A stretch of 64,000 nucleotides of DNA. It comes from Sipunculus nudus. Taxonomy: Eukaryota; Annelida; Sipuncula; Golfingiida; Sipunculidae. This document shows, piece by piece, positions 60,913-64,000 of this stretch (position 1 is the stretch's first letter; every line of letters starts with the position of its first letter). The stretch is taken from positions 11,929,964-11,993,963 of the forward strand of contig CM049320.1 of the NCBI GenBank assembly GCA_026874595.1. The letters are read 5' to 3'. The notes beneath the pieces were generated by a model. It worked only from the letters and a program-made list of their open reading frames with translations. It was not told where the DNA came from and did no database searches. Made by a program: the position numbers and the translations under genes.

Positions 60913-62776
60913 AAAACAGTTTTTGTTTGATCTAGTGAAAGCTATAATCTGTATATGTCCAAGGACATGTAAATCCCAACAATAATTCTACTTCCTACAT
61001 AATGAAAGGAAACAACACAAATTAAACATTTACCTGTGCTTAAAAATATAAAAGGAAGTTTATAACTTAATTTAGGTTTTATTATTTCACAGTGACCAAG
61101 CTTGACCTGTTCATAACCTAAGTTTCCCAACAACTGTGATAAATCTGGGAAACTGTATAGACTGAAGTATATGTAAAATTTTATTATACACCTTAAAAAA
61201 TTATAAACCTGTCCTGTTGCCGAAAATGTCCATTGTCATAAATTTCAAATCCTTCCATGATCAATACAATTTTTGGGACACTGAAGGTGCCCAAAAGTCA
61301 AAGAAGGTAGACCAATGATATAATTTTAGCTTTCCTATAACATCGTTCAAAGCTAACCTGGTTGCCAAAATTTGTTAATCTGGTTGCTAAACGTATCATT
61401 ATAATGACTTGTAGCTAAAATGTGTGTCCCTCTATAATACAATAAGAGGGTGCACATGCTGAAAGTCATGTAGATAATGGACAAAGGGCTATCCTTATAC
61501 CTCTTTTGAGGAGGATACTGTGTTGAAAATTTTTAATTCCATGAATAGATCACACTCATGATTTAAATAAAGTTTTCCCACAGATATCTATGAAGCAATT
61601 TAAACAAACTCACTGATGGTTTTCTTGGCATCAGATTCAAGCCTGACTTGAATAGAATCTTCATATTTCTCTGTTCCTGCTTCAAATCCTCATTTATGCT
61701 GCGCAGGAGACAGAACTCACGAAGGATCTGGAAGAATATAAGATGTGGAGCTGGCAGATGCAAATTATTGGCAAACCCTAGCTGTTATACACATATCACA
61801 AGCATTGGTTAGATTTAATGAATTCTAGGAAGTAGCATGACCACTGGCATAAGAAATGCATATATTTATTTACCACCATATTTTTGTCAAGATTATGAAC
61901 AAGGGACCCATTGGTCACGGCGCACAGCTGATTGTGACAGTAATAACTGCATCACCATAGATTTTTTAATGTGCATTAAAAATACTATCCTGATTGCTCA
62001 GGAACTAAGGCTAAATGACAGGGGGGAGGGGAGAGTTACTTACAACACCTCTAGATATAAATACAGAATACGGAATTAAAATCAATGGTGCTTACAGGGA
62101 CTGGTGGGGGGCAGCATGATCTCAATTAAATGACTTGGATATTGCAACTGAAGCAGCAACAGCAACTGAGTATTATAAAATAAGTGATCCATGGATCAAA
62201 ACATTCAGCTTAAAAGCAAGCCATTTTATCCTAACATTCACAACTAGAATTTAATCATCTGAAATTGATGTTGAATTTTAACTTCAGATATGATCTTGAC
62301 CTTTGACCTTCTAACACATCACCAAGGTTCTTTCGTAAGTGATAGATGACAAGTTGGCCAAGTGTGTATCAACTAAAAAGTTTCAACCACTTTAGGTGGT
62401 ATCGTACAGGGACACCTTAAATTTCCAAGGAACAGACATAGTAACAAGAAAGTACACTCCCCTTTCCTTAACCTTGTGTCCTATTTTTAAAGAAATTATC
62501 TTATATCTTACATTTTCAGTGTTTACTATTGTACATGAAGGGATGGATAATATGTGAATTAAAATGCCTTTACTTACATAGTCCATGTCACCAAGAAATG
62601 GAAATCTCTCAACAAGTGGTTTAACCCTCCCTGCTGGCTGCTTGGTCAACCACTCCCTTCTATCAAGGAAAGTCTCTCGTTGCAGCATTGTCACATGAGC
62701 AACATCAGGACTTGGCTTTCGCCACTCCTCTTGGATGGCCTCTTCACATTTCCTCATCTCCTCTGTAGACAACTTT
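59603..62776 (-). CDS. SAMD3-like uncharacterised protein, C-terminal half (4 exons)
   Basis: Minus-strand exons 62578-62776, 61614-61727, 60518-60625 and 59603-59959 join in phase 0 and end at TAA (59603-59605). The protein has an acidic helical start (STEEMRKCEEAIQEEWRKPS), then REWLTKQPAGRVKPLVERFP and FLGDMDYILREFCLLRSINE, a K-rich linker (GLKAEQELAVAQFLERASAY, DKGKGAKTKTVFTVEK) and a C-terminal domain (LVLFMSTHDELDEAVIVGDE, INICTGAKSVPQALMYLSIV, then YPRVYSQILNLVQQTVLKD). The R-x-W-(I/L)-x(n)-P-x-V-x-x-(L/I)-x-E-R-(F/Y)-P-x-L pattern followed by EF resembles proteins annotated SAM-domain-containing protein 3-like in fish and invertebrates; the assignment is from recalled pattern only. 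No SAM domain is visible here; it would be in upstream exons beyond 64000. Function unknown. Confidence 0.72.
60518..60625 (-). CDS. SAMD3-like exon
   Basis: 108 nt (36 codons) between acceptor ATGATTTCAG and donor GTAAGTG, phase 0 to 0. GLKAEQELAVAQFLERASAY then DKGKGAKTKTVFTVEK. Confidence 0.75.
60852..60909. repeat. (TA)n microsatellite in intron
   Basis: Uninterrupted TA run in the SAMD3-like intron. Open frames crossing it are artefacts. Confidence 0.97.
61614..61727 (-). CDS. SAMD3-like exon
   Basis: 114 nt (38 codons) between acceptor ATTCTTCCAG and donor GTGAGTTTG, phase 0 to 0. ILREFCLLRSINEDLKQEQR then NMKILFKSGLNLMPRKPS. Confidence 0.78.
62180..62225 (+). repeat. solo end of the 338-bp-array element family
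   Basis: AATAAGTGATCCATGGATCA then AAACATTCAGCT, with a perfect 14-bp palindrome TGATCCATGGATCA, matches the left ends at 16377 and 62921. Nothing of the rest of the element follows. Confidence 0.5.
62578..62776 (-). CDS. SAMD3-like exon, most 5' one seen
   Basis: 199 nt between acceptor GAAGCTTTAG and donor GTAAGTAAAG, phase 2 to 0. KLSTEEMRKCEEAIQEEWRK, then PSPDVAHVTMLQRETFLDRR, then EWLTKQPAGRVKPLVERFPF. Upstream exons are outside the window. Confidence 0.75.
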
Positions 62777-62918
62777 CTAAAGCTTCATATATAAAGTAAA
62801 CAATAAATTTCTAAGGTATCCTTATCCTTTTACTAAATCATTAGGAGTTAAAGTAAAAATATACATAAATGACTTCTGTATGTGTCACTGAGATTTTTAC
62901 TTCCTGAGAAATATGTAC

Positions 62919-63846
62919 AATAAGTGACCCAGGGGTAATGATGCTCAGCCGACTGACATTTGGATAATATGTCCTTGCACAGACAACCAGGCGGCATCAT
63001 TGTTCATGCATATTAGCTTAAGTTCATCAAGACCCATAAGCACAACAAATTTGATGACAATCAGCCTTTCATGAGGAATCTGGCAATTTGTGTGTATATT
63101 GCATTATTTCTGGGGTGCTCAAATATACCCCAAAACTCTGAGAATATAGGTCACTGTGACCCAATTTCAGGTTTCTGGGGAGAACTTTTGAGGAACTCTC
63201 AGGATGTCAAGTTAGAAGATTCTGGGCCCCATGGTTATGATTTGTGCCCTACTTTGGTATCAAATTTTCAATTATTCTATGGGGTACTTCTGAGCCCCAT
63301 GGCTCGGACAATATGGGTGACAGAGACCTAATTTCAGGTTTCCAAGGAGACTTCTCATGGGCCTCCTAGCATGTCAAGAAAGAAGATTCTAGGTCTAGTT
63401 GTTACTATTTGTGCGCTATTAGCAGATGACGGCATCTTTTAAGGTCACAAAACGGAGAAAAAATTGTAAAAATACAGGTGGCACCACCAATCTGCAGAAA
63501 CTGATGGTACTCTCAATGATCAATATCAATACAAGGAATCATGGTGATCAATGCATTAGTTGTTCAGAAACTTTAGCTTTTGTATCAAATTTTTCATTAT
63601 TCGGGGGGGGGGGGAGGGGGGTACTTCGGAGCCCCATAGCTTGAAGAATATAGGTAACAGAGACCTAAGGAGACCTAAGAGACCAGAGACCAAGGAGATT
63701 TTTAATGGACCTCTATGGATGTAAAGTAAGAAGATCCCAGGTCCAGCAGGTACGATTTGTGCCTTGTGAACGGACAGACAGCCGGACAGCCGACAAGCAA
63801 AGAGTGATCACTATAGCTAAGATGACCTACAGTCAGCTGAGCTAAT
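62919..63846 (+). mobile_element. dispersed copy of the 338-bp-array element
   Basis: The left end is AATAAGTGACCCAGGGGTAA then TGATGCTCAGCCGACTGAC. The right end is CTACAGTCAGCTGAGCTAA before TAAAATG. The 13-bp phrase GCTCAGC(C/T)GACTG is inverted at the two ends. Between them are two diverged units (AGAGACCTAATTTCAGGTTT, ATTTGTGC(C/G)CT, GGTGGCACCACCAATCTGCA). A G run lies at 63602-63620. It sits upstream of the most 5' visible exon of the SAMD3-like gene, probably in an intron. The CTAA-T end leaves open a rolling-circle origin. Confidence 0.7.
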
Positions 63847-64000
63847 AAAATGTTATCAGCCAGGTGTTTTTTATTGTATCTTAAAGCATACTGATGAATC
63901 TGAACATATTACATTATTGCATTACAAAGCAGGGAATATATAGATATTTGTGTGTAAAAAATGAAAGCCAGTTAAAACTACAACAAAACATCCCAAGTTG
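63847..64000. other. no feature seen
   Basis: AT-rich window edge. Confidence 0.5.

Overview
The window is animal nuclear DNA. It is AT-rich, its genes are split by GT-AG introns, and it is crowded with short dispersed repeats, TA microsatellites and poly-G/C tracts. Intron sizes, repeat style and the synaptobrevin sequence suggest a marine lophotrochozoan, most likely a mollusc; this is an inference, because nothing here identifies a species.

Three multi-exon genes are supported, all on the minus strand. (1) 162-7188: the N-terminal half and start of the C-terminal half of an MFSD8/CLN7-like major facilitator transporter. Seven consecutive exons join in phase; the gene leaves the window on the left. 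A very long hydrophilic loop between TM6 and TM7 is encoded in a single exon (829-1936). (2) 40992-48923: a neuronal-type synaptobrevin (VAMP) with a proline/glycine-rich N-terminus, the complete SNARE motif, and two alternative 52-bp transmembrane exons of identical length and phase. The initiator exon and the final C-terminal exon were not located. (3) 59603-62776: the 3' half of a gene resembling the invertebrate and fish SAMD3-like uncharacterised proteins, with four in-phase exons and a clear stop. Its 5' part lies beyond the right edge.

Between the genes (about 7.2-40 kb and 49-59 kb) most of the recognisable content is mobile or repetitive: a decayed LINE reverse transcriptase (8.6-9.7 kb), at least three copies of a non-autonomous Helitron-like element (2.2, 12.4 and 35.3 kb), a complete hAT-type MITE with an 8-bp target duplication (33.3 kb), a 338-bp tandem array (16.4-19.3 kb) with a dispersed relative (62.9 kb), interleaved CpG-rich TIR elements (11.8-12.4 kb), several foldback elements, and a 28-bp minisatellite next to a synaptobrevin exon.

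The most unusual pattern is that unrelated repeat families here are built from many copies of their own short palindrome: GGTGGCGCCACC, GTACCTAGGTAC, CGGATACGGACTACG with its inverse, AACCAAT/ATTGGTT, AAAGACAC/GTGTCTTT, and AACGGTGC/GCACCGTT. The 12-bp palindrome GGTGGCGCCACC occurs exactly 13 times and is shared by at least two otherwise different repeat families. A candidate promoter with duplicated CRE-like and E2F-like motifs lies at 51.46-51.65 kb. Several stretches of 1-5 kb (20.4-23.3, 24.3-27.7, 28.5-30.3, 36.4-40.9 kb) hold nothing I can name.
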